Part shown: positions 22,021 through 29,087 of the stretch, in pieces
Layout: every line of letters starts with the position of its first letter
Numbering within the stretch: the stretch's first letter is position 1
Virus record (IMG/VR): IMGVR_UViG_3300035698_006339
Location: 1-33,328 of that record
Source of the DNA: a virus
Length of the DNA: 33,328 nt
Reading direction: 5' to 3' (one strand)
Notes under the pieces: generated by a model
Told to the model about the DNA's origin: nothing
Database searches by the model: none
The model's input: the letters and a program-made list of their open reading frames with translations, nothing else
Position numbers and translations under genes: made by a program

Positions 22021-23445
22021 ATGACAGAGATTGCCATTCCGCCCCTCTTTGAGCCTTTCCCGAAACAAATCGAGTTTCTTGAGAAAGCCCTCGACGCTCA
22101 CACAAGCCTCGTATTATACGGCGGCGCGATTCGTGGGGGCAAGACATTCGCGGGGCTTGGCGCTTTGATATTGTTGTGCAAAATGTACCCCAACTCGCGT
22201 TGGGCGGTCGTGCGTAAAGATTTGCAAACGCTCAAGCGTAACATCGTGCCACCATTCAGAAAAATCGCCCCGAGCAACTTTTGCAAGGGTGGCTCGTTTG
22301 ATACGGCGTACAATCAGCAAGATCAAGTCGTCACGTTCACCAATGGCTCGCAAATCATTCTTTTCGCTGAGAACTATGCCCAAGACAAGGAACTCAACCG
22401 ATGGAAGGGGCTCGAAGTGAACGGCTTTTTGCTTGAGGAATGCAACGAGCTACAAGAGGACGGTTTCAACAAGGCAATCGAGAGAGCGGGCACGTGGATA
22501 TTGCCCCAAGGTCAGATACAACCGCCCGCCAAGATATTGCTCACGTGTAACCCCGCGCAAAATTGGGTCAAGAAACTCTTGTACGACCCAGCTCAGCGCA
22601 ACGCTTTGCCTGACGAATGGCACTATATTCAAGCCCGCATATTTGACAACCCGTTCATGCCCAAGTCGTACATCGAGGGGCTCAAGAGGTTGCCTAAAAA
22701 TCAATATCAGGTATTCGTTCTCGGAAATTGGAATATCAAGCTCAAGAGTGGCGCCGAGTTTTACCACAAATTCAACCTCGATACAAACGTCGGCACGGCT
22801 AAGTATGACCCGACCATGCCTTTGCATATCTCATTTGATGAGAACGTCAACCCGTACTTGCCCGCAACGATCTGGCAAGGCGATGGTGATCACATTCGTC
22901 AGATCGACGAGATCGCTCTCAAAAAGCCGCACAACAAAATAAAAAGCGTTTGCAACGAGATCGCCCGCCGTTACAAGTTCCATACGGGCGGCGTGTTCAT
23001 ATATGGCGATGCGACGAGCCGAAAAGATGACACCAAAGTCGAGCACGGCATGAATTTCTTTAACTTAGCCGCGCGGTATCTTGATAAGTTCAAGCCCACA
23101 AAACGAGTACCAAAAAGCAACCCGAGCATCGTCATGCGGGGCAATTTCATCAACGCATTGTTCGAGGGTGAGATCGAAGGGGCGACAATTGTGATCGGTG
23201 AGCAATGTGAACTCTCGATTGCTGATTTGACGAACGTGCTCGAAGCTAGTGATGGCAAGAAACTCAAGATCAAAGAAACCGACCCAAAAACGGGTATCAG
23301 TTTCGAGCCTTGGGGTCACTTGTCAGACTCGACCGATTATTTCGTTGTTTGGTATTTTAAAGCACAATTTCGCGCCTATCAGGGCGGGGCGTCTCCCGAG
23401 GCACCTCGAACGATTAAGCGCCGCACCATAAAAAGAACTTATTGA
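22021..23445 (+). CDS. terL: Terminase large subunit
   Basis: The 474-residue protein has Walker A GGAIRGGKT (34-42), Walker B in GFLLEECNEL (135-144; E139/E140), and nuclease-domain acidic residues in HISFDENVNP (D273), VFIYGDATS (D330) and HLSDSTDYF (D436/D439). This is the packaging ATPase-nuclease that fills the head and cuts the DNA. It is not the Mu terminase type, an important point because the rest of the head genes are Mu-like. Confidence 0.93.
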   Translation: MTEIAIPPLFEPFPKQIEFLEKALDAHTSLVLYGGAIRGGKTFAGLGALILLCKMYPNSRWAVVRKDLQTLKRNIVPPFRKIAPSNFCKGGSFDTAYNQQDQVVTFTNGSQIILFAENYAQDKELNRWKGLEVNGFLLEECNELQEDGFNKAIERAGTWILPQGQIQPPAKILLTCNPAQNWVKKLLYDPAQRNALPDEWHYIQARIFDNPFMPKSYIEGLKRLPKNQYQVFVLGNWNIKLKSGAEFYHKFNLDTNVGTAKYDPTMPLHISFDENVNPYLPATIWQGDGDHIRQIDEIALKKPHNKIKSVCNEIARRYKFHTGGVFIYGDATSRKDDTKVEHGMNFFNLAARYLDKFKPTKRVPKSNPSIVMRGNFINALFEGEIEGATIVIGEQCELSIADLTNVLEASDGKKLKIKETDPKTGISFEPWGHLSDSTDYFVVWYFKAQFRAYQGGASPEAPRTIKRRTIKRTY

Positions 23446-23446
23446 C

Positions 23447-24154
23447 ATGAATTTTATACTCAAACACGATTTACTCACCAAGATCAAGGCGCCAGAACTG
23501 ACGATCTTGACCGAGGACACCCAAAACCCCGCTGAGGAATTGCTCACTAGTATCTCAGCGGCTCAAAAAGAGCTCACAAGCTATATAACGCACCGCCATG
23601 ACGTCAGGGTTGTTATGGCGCCACTTTGGTATTTCAACCCCTCAGATCGTCGTGAAACTGGCGAAACGGTGCTCTTGTACACTGAGGTCGAGTTCGACAT
23701 CGCCGAAACGTACGGGCTCAATGACATTGTCAAGAGCGAAATCGACGGGCGTGTATATCGTTCAGCAATATCGGGCAACACTGGTAACCCCATAACGGGC
23801 GCTCCTTGGGTACCGATCGGCACACAATACTCTTTTTATACGAGCTTAATCGACGACAATGATGACGACCCGATCACGGGGCTATCATACACGCCGCTCA
23901 CATCGGACCCTCGTGACGCATTACTCAAGAGGCTCTTGATTGATCTCACGTTGTACGACTTGCATGCTCGTATCAAGCCGCGGCAAATACCTGAGCACCG
24001 TGTGCAATTGCGCGACGATGCGATCAAGTTCTTGAGAGACTCAGCCGACCCGCGCAAGAATATCACACTCGACTTGCCCTTGACTGATCACGGCGAGAAA
24101 TCAGGCGTTGACCTGACATTCGGCGGCAACGCGAAAATATCACACTCATACTAA
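23447..24154 (+). CDS. Mu gp36-like (DUF1320) protein
   Basis: The 235-residue protein has the DUF1320 layout: a helical start, a strand-rich middle, and the late helix DPRDALLKRLLIDLTLYDLHA followed by KPRQIPEHRVQLRDDAIKF. Such proteins act at head-tail joining in Mu-like phages. It starts one base after the TerL stop and precedes the portal gene. In Mu it sits after the major head gene, so its position here is a rearrangement. Confidence 0.6.
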   Translation: MNFILKHDLLTKIKAPELTILTEDTQNPAEELLTSISAAQKELTSYITHRHDVRVVMAPLWYFNPSDRRETGETVLLYTEVEFDIAETYGLNDIVKSEIDGRVYRSAISGNTGNPITGAPWVPIGTQYSFYTSLIDDNDDDPITGLSYTPLTSDPRDALLKRLLIDLTLYDLHARIKPRQIPEHRVQLRDDAIKFLRDSADPRKNITLDLPLTDHGEKSGVDLTFGGNAKISHSY

Positions 24155-24158
24155 GATC

Positions 24159-25448
24159 ATGAAAATACCGTACACAAATATCACAATCGGAAAGGTCACC
24201 AACAAAGCCGAGAGAAAGCGCCGCGACATGGCTGACATCATTCAAAGAATCAAGAAAACGCAACTCATACGAACACGTGAGGACGTCAAGAAATGGCGAG
24301 ATGCTCTTGAGAAAGCCGAAAGCATGTATTTGCCTGATCGCACTGACCTCAACCGTATATTCAACGACATTATGCTCGACGCTCACCTCACGAGCCTCGT
24401 GCAAACGATCGTTCTAAAGACAACCTCAAGCCCTTTTTACATTGAGGGCGCTGACGGTGAGATCGACAATGAATTGACCGATGTTTTCAAAAAGAAATGG
24501 TTTCGCGATTTCATGAAGTACGTGGTCGAGGCGCCGATATATGGGTACTCTCTTGTGCAATTCGGCGACGTTGTGGGCTCTCAGTTCAAAAACACCGAGA
24601 GCGTGCCACGTGAGTACGTTATACCAGAAAAACGAGCCGTCAAAGAGAACCTCAGACAAGCCGCCACGGGCTTGACCTATTTCGACGACCGCCCGTTCGA
24701 CTTGTGGACGATTTTTATACATGAAAAATATGACCTCGGGCTTTTGACCAAGGCGGCTCCGCTTGTGATCTGGAAAAAAAACGTACTCGGGGCATGGTCT
24801 GAGGCAGCTGAGTTGTTCGGCATGCCGATCAGAGTCGGCAAAACCGACATCAACAACCCCGTCGCATACAAGAATATGACCGACATGCTTGAGAACATGG
24901 GGTCGGCGGCTTGGGCGGTGATGGACGAGAGCGACGAGATCGACTTGAAAGAGGTCACAAAAAGCGATTATTACAACGTTTACGACCGACTAATCGACCG
25001 AGTGAACTCAGAATTGAGCAAACTCATACTCGGGCAGACCATGAGTTCAGACAACGGCTCGAGCAAGTCTCAAGCCGAGGTTCATGAGCGTGTACTCGAC
25101 GACTATGTGAGTGCGTGCAAGATGCTCGTCGCTGACGTTGTGAACGATCAACTTATACCCTTGATGCAACGGCATGGCATGATTTCCGAGGGCTTTGTAT
25201 ATCGTCAGGATAACGAGGAAAAAATCGACATCAAGGCGAGGTTCGAGATGGTTGATAAAATAAGCAAGTGGACGGGCGCAAAAGTGCCTCTCGATTATGT
25301 GACCGAGACTTTCGGCATACCGCTTGAGGAAATCGAGCCGTCCCCACTCCCCCCAACAGACCCGAACGCACCAAAAGAGGACGACGACGATAGTGTGATG
25401 CCTACCGTGAGCAACTTGTACGAGGAAATGAACCAACACAAGCACTAA
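24159..25448 (+). CDS. Portal protein (DUF935, Mu gp29-like)
   Basis: The 429-residue protein shows the portal pattern of DUF935: central ILGQTMSSDNGSSKSQAEVH (the G-Q-T-x-x-x-x-G-S motif region), acidic EDDDDSVMPT near the C-terminus, and an N-terminal region rich in helices. It forms the dodecameric DNA gate and headful sensor. It lies 4 bases after the previous gene and one base before the head morphogenesis gene. Confidence 0.85.
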   Translation: MKIPYTNITIGKVTNKAERKRRDMADIIQRIKKTQLIRTREDVKKWRDALEKAESMYLPDRTDLNRIFNDIMLDAHLTSLVQTIVLKTTSSPFYIEGADGEIDNELTDVFKKKWFRDFMKYVVEAPIYGYSLVQFGDVVGSQFKNTESVPREYVIPEKRAVKENLRQAATGLTYFDDRPFDLWTIFIHEKYDLGLLTKAAPLVIWKKNVLGAWSEAAELFGMPIRVGKTDINNPVAYKNMTDMLENMGSAAWAVMDESDEIDLKEVTKSDYYNVYDRLIDRVNSELSKLILGQTMSSDNGSSKSQAEVHERVLDDYVSACKMLVADVVNDQLIPLMQRHGMISEGFVYRQDNEEKIDIKARFEMVDKISKWTGAKVPLDYVTETFGIPLEEIEPSPLPPTDPNAPKEDDDDSVMPTVSNLYEEMNQHKH

Positions 25449-25449
25449 G

Positions 25450-26331
25450 ATGCCGATACAACAATTCACATATATACGCAAGCAACTCGACAAGCTCATG
25501 AAAGACGTGTTCGAGGGCGCGGTCAACCCAGCGAGCTTGCCCGTGGACTTGTACGAGGCGACCTTGATGACACTGAGCTCAGGCGTCGCGCGTGGATTTG
25601 GAAAGGGCAACTTGACTAATGAAATGAGCGACTTGCTCGGACATTTCGACCACAATGTCGGCGTATTCTCAGCCGCCAAGACGCACCAACAAGTTGCCGA
25701 CATGACGAGAGCCCTCATCGATCCCGAGACGGGGCTCAAGAGGTCGTTCTCGTCATTCAAGTCTCATGCGGGTGAAATATTCGATCAGTATAATACAAAT
25801 TGGCTGAGGACTGAGTACCGCACGGCATTCAATCAAGGGCTCGGCGCTCGACAATGGCACGAAATGCAAAAGGGCAAGGAAGATTTGCCCGTGCTGAGAT
25901 ACGAGACGAGCGGCGACGAGAGAGTACGAAAAGAGCACGTCAGCCTTGATAATATCGTGCGTCATATTGATGACCCGTTTTGGCGTCAATGGTTTCCGCC
26001 TAACGGGTGGAATTGCCGCTGTGACGTAACGCAACACGAGCTCGGTGACGTTGAGTTCACCAATGACGACGTACTTGCGGGCCTTGACGCCCCAAGTAAA
26101 CTATTCAACGGCAACCCCGCGCTTGACAAGGTCATCTTTGACCCGACTCACCCATACATGAGCCGCGTCGCTGAGCGTTACAAGGTGCAACAAGCTCACA
26201 ATTTTCACATGCCAGTGCCACCAAAACCAAAGCCCGTCAAGACGGTCAAGAAAGTGGTCGCGAAAGCACTCGGTGAGAGCGTGAGAGTGACCGACGCCGA
26301 CGATCAGCCAACACGCGCCGAGTATGCCTAG
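25450..26331 (+). CDS. Minor head / head morphogenesis protein (Mu gpF, SPP1 gp7-like)
   Basis: The 293-residue protein carries the family hallmark WFPPNGWNCRC with the surrounding TEYRTAFNQGLGARQW and RYETSGDERVR. Mu gpF-like minor head proteins take part in capsid assembly and DNA ejection. The C-terminus ends in a basic stretch (KPVKTVKKVVAKAL). It starts one base after the portal stop and overlaps the next gene by 8 bases. TAG is its stop, showing that TAG terminates here. Confidence 0.88.
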   Translation: MPIQQFTYIRKQLDKLMKDVFEGAVNPASLPVDLYEATLMTLSSGVARGFGKGNLTNEMSDLLGHFDHNVGVFSAAKTHQQVADMTRALIDPETGLKRSFSSFKSHAGEIFDQYNTNWLRTEYRTAFNQGLGARQWHEMQKGKEDLPVLRYETSGDERVRKEHVSLDNIVRHIDDPFWRQWFPPNGWNCRCDVTQHELGDVEFTNDDVLAGLDAPSKLFNGNPALDKVIFDPTHPYMSRVAERYKVQQAHNFHMPVPPKPKPVKTVKKVVAKALGESVRVTDADDQPTRAEYA

Positions 26332-26752
26332 CAGAAAGCAAATTAATTTCGACCGCATCAACCGAAACCTTGACCGAATGGCGACCTCTTTGCCTATATT
26401 AATAGGCAACGCGGCGCTCAATCACTCAAAAAAGGCTTTCAGAGATCAGGGTTTCACCGATGACTCTCTCACGGCATGGCAAAAGAGGAAAACGTCAAAT
26501 CAAGCCGATAGGCGAACGACTCGCTCGCGTGCGATACTTATCGACTCGGGTGCGCTCAGGCGTTCGCTAAGGGTGCGCAAAGCGTCGTTCAGAGAGACGG
26601 CGATCGGTTCATACGGCATTTCGTACGCATCACGACACAACCGAGGGCTCTCAGGTATGCCGAAAAGGCGATTTGTGGGGCGTTCAAAAACATTAACGAG
26701 AAACCTCGAACGCATCGCGATGAGAGAGTTCAAAAAAGTATTTGAAACATGA
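26324..26752 (+). CDS. Virion morphogenesis protein (Mu gpG-like)
   Basis: The 142-residue basic protein matches the phage virion morphogenesis (gpG/S) type: DDSLTAWQKRK, then ILIDSGALRRSLRVRKASF and IGSYGISYASRHNRG, followed by PKRRFVGRS. This family completes the head-tail connector. It overlaps the gpF-like gene by 8 bases and the next gene by 4 bases, so expression is coupled. Confidence 0.85.
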   Translation: MPSRKQINFDRINRNLDRMATSLPILIGNAALNHSKKAFRDQGFTDDSLTAWQKRKTSNQADRRTTRSRAILIDSGALRRSLRVRKASFRETAIGSYGISYASRHNRGLSGMPKRRFVGRSKTLTRNLERIAMREFKKVFET

Positions 26753-27285
26753 GCAAGATAATATTATACAACGAGATCAAGCAAGTCATTGACGCCCTGG
26801 ACGGGTTTCATTGTTTCGGTCTTTTCAATGGTCAATTTGAGAGAGAGGTCGATGAGGACGTCCTAAATTACCCCGCGGTTTTCATTGAGTTCGCACCGAT
26901 CGAGTGGTCGAACGTTATCGGCACGGTCAAGAACTTGCAAGAGGCTCGGCTTGAGATTCAATTGCATGTCGGATTCAAGCAACTCGACAAGGACAACGAG
27001 AGCACGCTCTCAGAGGTTGACAAACTATTCGTCGCCCTTGAGGCGCTCAGCAATAACGAGTTCGACCCTTTGAGGCGTGTGCGAGAGGTTCAAGATATTG
27101 GGTACAACAATATCGAGGTGTGGGTTCTTACCTTTAAGACGGTATTGCGCGACACTCAAGCGACAATGACGGGCACGATCACGCACACAATCGAAAGCCT
27201 CGACGCACGAACCGAGATCTCTCTCAAGATCGACAACGATGAGATCAGGAGCGGCACGAACCTCTCTCTCCCAACAGACGATTGA
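26749..27285 (+). CDS. Tail terminator-like protein (Mu gp37-like)
   Basis: The 178-residue protein overlaps the gpG-like gene by 4 bases. It has a helical start (YNEIKQVIDALDGF), a strand-rich middle (YPAVFIEFAPIEWSN; LEIQLHVGF) and a second helix near residues 90-110, the layout of tail terminator/gp37-type proteins. It is the last gene of the packaging and head block before the accessory island. Family assignment rests mainly on context. Confidence 0.5.
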   Translation: MSKIILYNEIKQVIDALDGFHCFGLFNGQFEREVDEDVLNYPAVFIEFAPIEWSNVIGTVKNLQEARLEIQLHVGFKQLDKDNESTLSEVDKLFVALEALSNNEFDPLRRVREVQDIGYNNIEVWVLTFKTVLRDTQATMTGTITHTIESLDARTEISLKIDNDEIRSGTNLSLPTDD

Positions 27286-27380
27286 GCGACGGGGGCATGA
27301 CCCAATTGTAAAACTAAATTTTTTATCGTATATTGCGAGCCGAAAGAATTAAACTTTCAAAGTGAAGTGATGAGCTCTTT

Positions 27381-27409
27381 TTGAATTGTTTAGTATTAGA
27401 TTAGTTTTG
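27381..27409 (+). promoter_or_regulatory. Promoter TTG-N18-TAGTTTTG
   Basis: TTG at 27381-27383 and TAGTTTTG at 27402-27409 are separated by 18 bases, fitting the Bacteroidota consensus TTG-N17-23-TAnnTTTG. It faces the membrane protein gene at 27472, but a terminator-like hairpin (27425-27450) lies just downstream. Confidence 0.55.
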
Positions 27410-27424
27410 GTTAATTAAGGCAAC

Positions 27425-27450
27425 GAGGGCGTCATCAAGGCGCCCTTTTT
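27425..27450 (+). terminator. Terminator-like hairpin after the head-gene block
   Basis: AGGGCG (27426-27431) pairs with CGCCCT (27441-27446), loop TCATCAAGG, followed by T residues through 27450. It can end the packaging transcript. Because it lies 16 bases downstream of a promoter box it may also act as an attenuator or end of a short RNA. Confidence 0.65.
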
Positions 27451-27471
27451 GTTGTAATAAAGATTTGAATC

Positions 27472-27768
27472 ATGAAAAAAAACCTCACCCCGTCGTTCTG
27501 GAAATGGACGCTCAAGAGTAGCGGCAAACGCGGCACTCTCATCTTTTTGATCTTGTTCTCGATGCTCGGGCGCTTGTATATGTACACCGATCTCGTGGGC
27601 ATACCGTGCGACGACGGCTTTCTTTTCGGGTTCTGGCGACATCTTGACGAGTTGCCGATCACCCTGATCATTGTGTACGAATTTTTCACCACGATACCCC
27701 TCGGGCTTGTGATTCTCTCATTTTGGGGGCTATACAAGGCGAATGTGCTATTCAAAGCGGCAAAGTAA
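27472..27768 (+). CDS. Small membrane protein of accessory island
   Basis: The 98-residue protein has two hydrophobic segments (about 21-38, GTLIFLILFSMLGRLYMY; and 61-88, LPITLIIVYEFFTTIPLGL), a short charged loop between them with GIPCDDG, and basic ends. It follows a predicted promoter/terminator pair and precedes a coupled 35-residue frame. Candidate roles are superinfection exclusion or an auxiliary holin, but nothing in the sequence decides. Confidence 0.6.
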   Translation: MKKNLTPSFWKWTLKSSGKRGTLIFLILFSMLGRLYMYTDLVGIPCDDGFLFGFWRHLDELPITLIIVYEFFTTIPLGLVILSFWGLYKANVLFKAAK

Positions 27769-27875
27769 TGCAAGACGTGCTTGATTTCCTTGAACGGGCT
27801 CTCAGAACCTCACAAGACGACCCTCGGTTCATTCTGGCGGGAAATTCGCACACATCATATTGCCGTCCGTTGTAA
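27768..27875 (+). CDS. Small 35-residue protein coupled to membrane protein gene
   Basis: ATG at 27768-27770 overlaps the previous stop (TAATG) and opens MQDVLDFLERALRTSQDDPR to TAA at 27873-27875. A helix with a DDPRFILAG turn is visible. A phrase resembling LERALRTSQDDPR is encoded after the primase stop (19335-19383, PERLQIAAQNDPR), which hints at a shared short element. Confidence 0.45.
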   Translation: MQDVLDFLERALRTSQDDPRFILAGNSHTSYCRPL

Positions 27876-27892
27876 GGGATTAAAACGATTTC

Positions 27893-27929
27893 ACAACACG
27901 GTTATAGTTTATACCTAATTCCGTGCTGT
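27893..27929. terminator. Inverted repeat at end of minus-strand AT-rich genes
   Basis: ACAACACGG (27893-27901) and CCGTGCTGT (27921-27929) can pair; on the minus-strand RNA a G-U pair completes nine base pairs around a 19-base loop. Downstream on the minus strand is CGTTTTAAT, so it can end the 28419-27947 transcript. It is also downstream of the plus-strand gene ending at 27875. Confidence 0.45.
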
Positions 27930-27946
27930 ATCAAAGTTTCGTGCTT

Positions 27947-28156
27947 CTAATCTTTTTCTTTTATTTTTTTCCCACCCCTCTCAAGATTGCGTTTAACAAT
28001 TCTATAAATATCATTTTCAAATTCTTCTTTTTTCAATCTGCTAAAATGGTACTCTAAACTTTGCTTATCAAGTTCAGTAATTTCTTCACACATAATTGGT
28101 AAAGAGCCGAATATTCTCGGCTCTTTTGTTTTTTTATTCAAAAACCAATAAGCCAT
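27947..28156 (-). CDS. AT-rich hypothetical protein
   Basis: The 69-residue product starts at the last base of the upstream stop (TAATG), so it is coupled to that gene. It is charged and helical: MAYWFLNKKTKEPRIFGS, then a CEEITELDKQSLEYHF helix and a basic end (RNLERGGKKIKEKD). Codon choice is far more AT-rich than the surrounding phage genes. It may be a small regulator or anti-host protein, but no motif is clear. Confidence 0.65.
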   Translation of the reverse strand: MAYWFLNKKTKEPRIFGSLPIMCEEITELDKQSLEYHFSRLKKEEFENDIYRIVKRNLERGGKKIKEKD

Positions 28157-28419
28157 TATTTGGTAAAATAATAATCAGTTACTATTTCGCTCTCACCCCA
28201 AATCTCCATCATAAATTCTTTATCTTCAATCTCACCTTTTTCAAATTCAGAAGTGAAAACTGTGAACTCAGTAATTTGAGAAAAAGTACCATCTGCCCTC
28301 TTTACCTCATTACTAAATTCTAACTCACTTTTAGCATCTTCAAGATTATGAAAGAATCCTAAAAAATCACCCATATTATTTGTGTAATCGTCAGCTCTGT
28401 AAATTGTTGTAGTTTTCAT
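28156..28419 (-). CDS. AT-rich hypothetical acidic protein
   Basis: The 87-residue acidic protein (MKTTTIYRADDYTNNMGD at the start; SEIVTDYYFTK at the end) is the first of two coupled minus-strand genes. A leftward promoter (28462-28493) lies 43 bases upstream. Base composition differs sharply from the phage core, which suggests later acquisition. The fold looks strand-rich with one acidic helix (HNLEDAKSELEFSNEVK). Function unknown; a host-takeover role is speculation. Confidence 0.65.
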   Translation of the reverse strand: MKTTTIYRADDYTNNMGDFLGFFHNLEDAKSELEFSNEVKRADGTFSQITEFTVFTSEFEKGEIEDKEFMMEIWGESEIVTDYYFTK

Positions 28420-28461
28420 AATTTTTGTTTTTTAAATTGTTATTAATTAATTATTGCACTA

Positions 28462-28492
28462 CGAATATATAACTTATTTTGTTTTAAAACAA
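28462..28492 (-). promoter_or_regulatory. Leftward promoter TTG-N20-TATATTCG of AT-rich genes
   Basis: On the minus strand TATATTCG (28469-28462) is one base from TAnnTTTG, and TTG lies 20 bases upstream, in range for a Bacteroidota -33 element. It is 43 bases before the ATG at 28419. Confidence 0.55.
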
Positions 28493-28493
28493 A
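28478..28493. promoter_or_regulatory. Perfect palindrome TTTGTTTTAAAACAAA
   Basis: This 16-base perfect palindrome overlaps the -33 part of the leftward promoter, the position of a repressor operator. It could be the binding site of a dimeric regulator that keeps the AT-rich genes off. Confidence 0.5.
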
Positions 28494-28560
28494 TTCAAAA
28501 AGCAAAATGTTTCAATTATTATGTATTTTAGGCTAAAAAGGCTAATTTGCCAACGCTCTA

Positions 28561-28600
28561 AAAAAATAAAATAAAAAGCGATAGTGCTTAAACTACGCTT
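28561..28600 (-). terminator. Minus-strand terminator after broken gene
   Basis: Read on the minus strand, AAGCG-TAGT (28600-28592) pairs with ACTA-T-CGCTT (28585-28576), loop TTAAGC, followed by an almost pure T tract across 28575-28561. It stands 8 bases after the stop at 28609 and so ends the transcript of the HTH-like gene at 29017-28817. Confidence 0.7.
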
Positions 28601-28608
28601 ATGTAGAT

Positions 28609-28804
28609 TCATTGTCCTGTCCATTTTCGAAGTTCTTCTTGTAGAATTAAAGCTTCTTGATATGACGGTTGGCACCTCGTCCAGTTCGCGCAATGGTCAT
28701 TCGTTTCTTTCGCGGTGGTTTTTGCCTATGGGTTCACGTGTAACGAGTGGCGTTTTTGGGCTTTTTGGGTCGTGACCCGTGGATTGCTCACGAGCTCGTT
28801 CTCA
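28609..28804 (-). pseudogene. Frame-broken small gene downstream of HTH-like gene
   Basis: The final part (TGA at 28611-28609) reads HCANWTRCQPSYQEALILQ and then EELRKWTGQ, with an in-frame TAG and no start upstream. The preceding part is coding-like one frame over (DPKSPKTPLVTREP, then IGKNHRERN). Joined at about 28693-28699 they form a continuous protein with a C-x(4)-C pair. A terminator follows the stop directly, which shows the end is that of a real transcript. One frameshift and a missing start explain the damage. The bases 28494-28560 hold nothing I can name. Confidence 0.5.
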
Positions 28805-28816
28805 GCGTTTTACGAC

Positions 28817-29017
28817 TCAGTATTTCGAGGACGTCGCTGAGCCGCCCGTGCGTCGGTCATTAAGCGCCTTTTGCAAGTCGTACCAAATGGTTCGCTCACT
28901 CAAATACAACTCACTCGAAAGCTCTCTAATTGCTCTTGATATGGGTATCGGGCGCCTCTCTATTTCATCAAATATATGCTTTGCCCTCTTGTCGAGCTTG
29001 CCGTTTTCTCGTCTCAT
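28817..29017 (-). CDS. Small HTH-like protein
   Basis: The 66-residue protein is basic with KLDKRAKHIFDEIERRPIP followed by ISRAIRELSSELYLSERTIWY, the second half of which looks like a helix-turn-helix recognition unit (LSSELYLSERTIWYDLQKAL). It could bind DNA or sense a regulatory site. It is divergent from the protease gene at 29088 and the first gene of a minus-strand unit ended by the terminator at 28561-28600. Confidence 0.65.
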   Translation of the reverse strand: MRRENGKLDKRAKHIFDEIERRPIPISRAIRELSSELYLSERTIWYDLQKALNDRRTGGSATSSKY

Positions 29018-29034
29018 TTACTGCAAAGATTGAT

Positions 29035-29046
29035 TTGCGTGCGCAA
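29035..29046. promoter_or_regulatory. Inverted repeat TTGCG-TG-CGCAA in divergent spacer
   Basis: The 70-base spacer between the HTH-like gene and the protease gene holds a dyad with 5-base arms. It lies where an operator of both genes, possibly of the HTH-like protein itself, would be. TTAATTTG (29075-29082) next to the ATG is a near match to the TAnnTTTG box but is too close to the start to be the main promoter. Confidence 0.35.
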
Positions 29047-29087
29047 GATAATACAAAATTGAAGTCAAAACGCCGTTAATTTGTGGC

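Noticed and set aside
25047-25760. 237-codon open frame on the minus strand across portal and gpF-like genes
   Set aside because: It spans the junction of two well-supported genes and shows no family features.
28584-28775. 63-codon plus-strand frame in the island
   Set aside because: It lies opposite the broken minus-strand gene and its terminator, and its Leu/Ser-rich product looks like a shadow.
28609-28804. TAG stop recoding as an explanation for the in-frame TAG
   Set aside because: TAG ends at least three other genes in normal positions (16993, 19557, 26331), so a frameshift or decay is a simpler reading.
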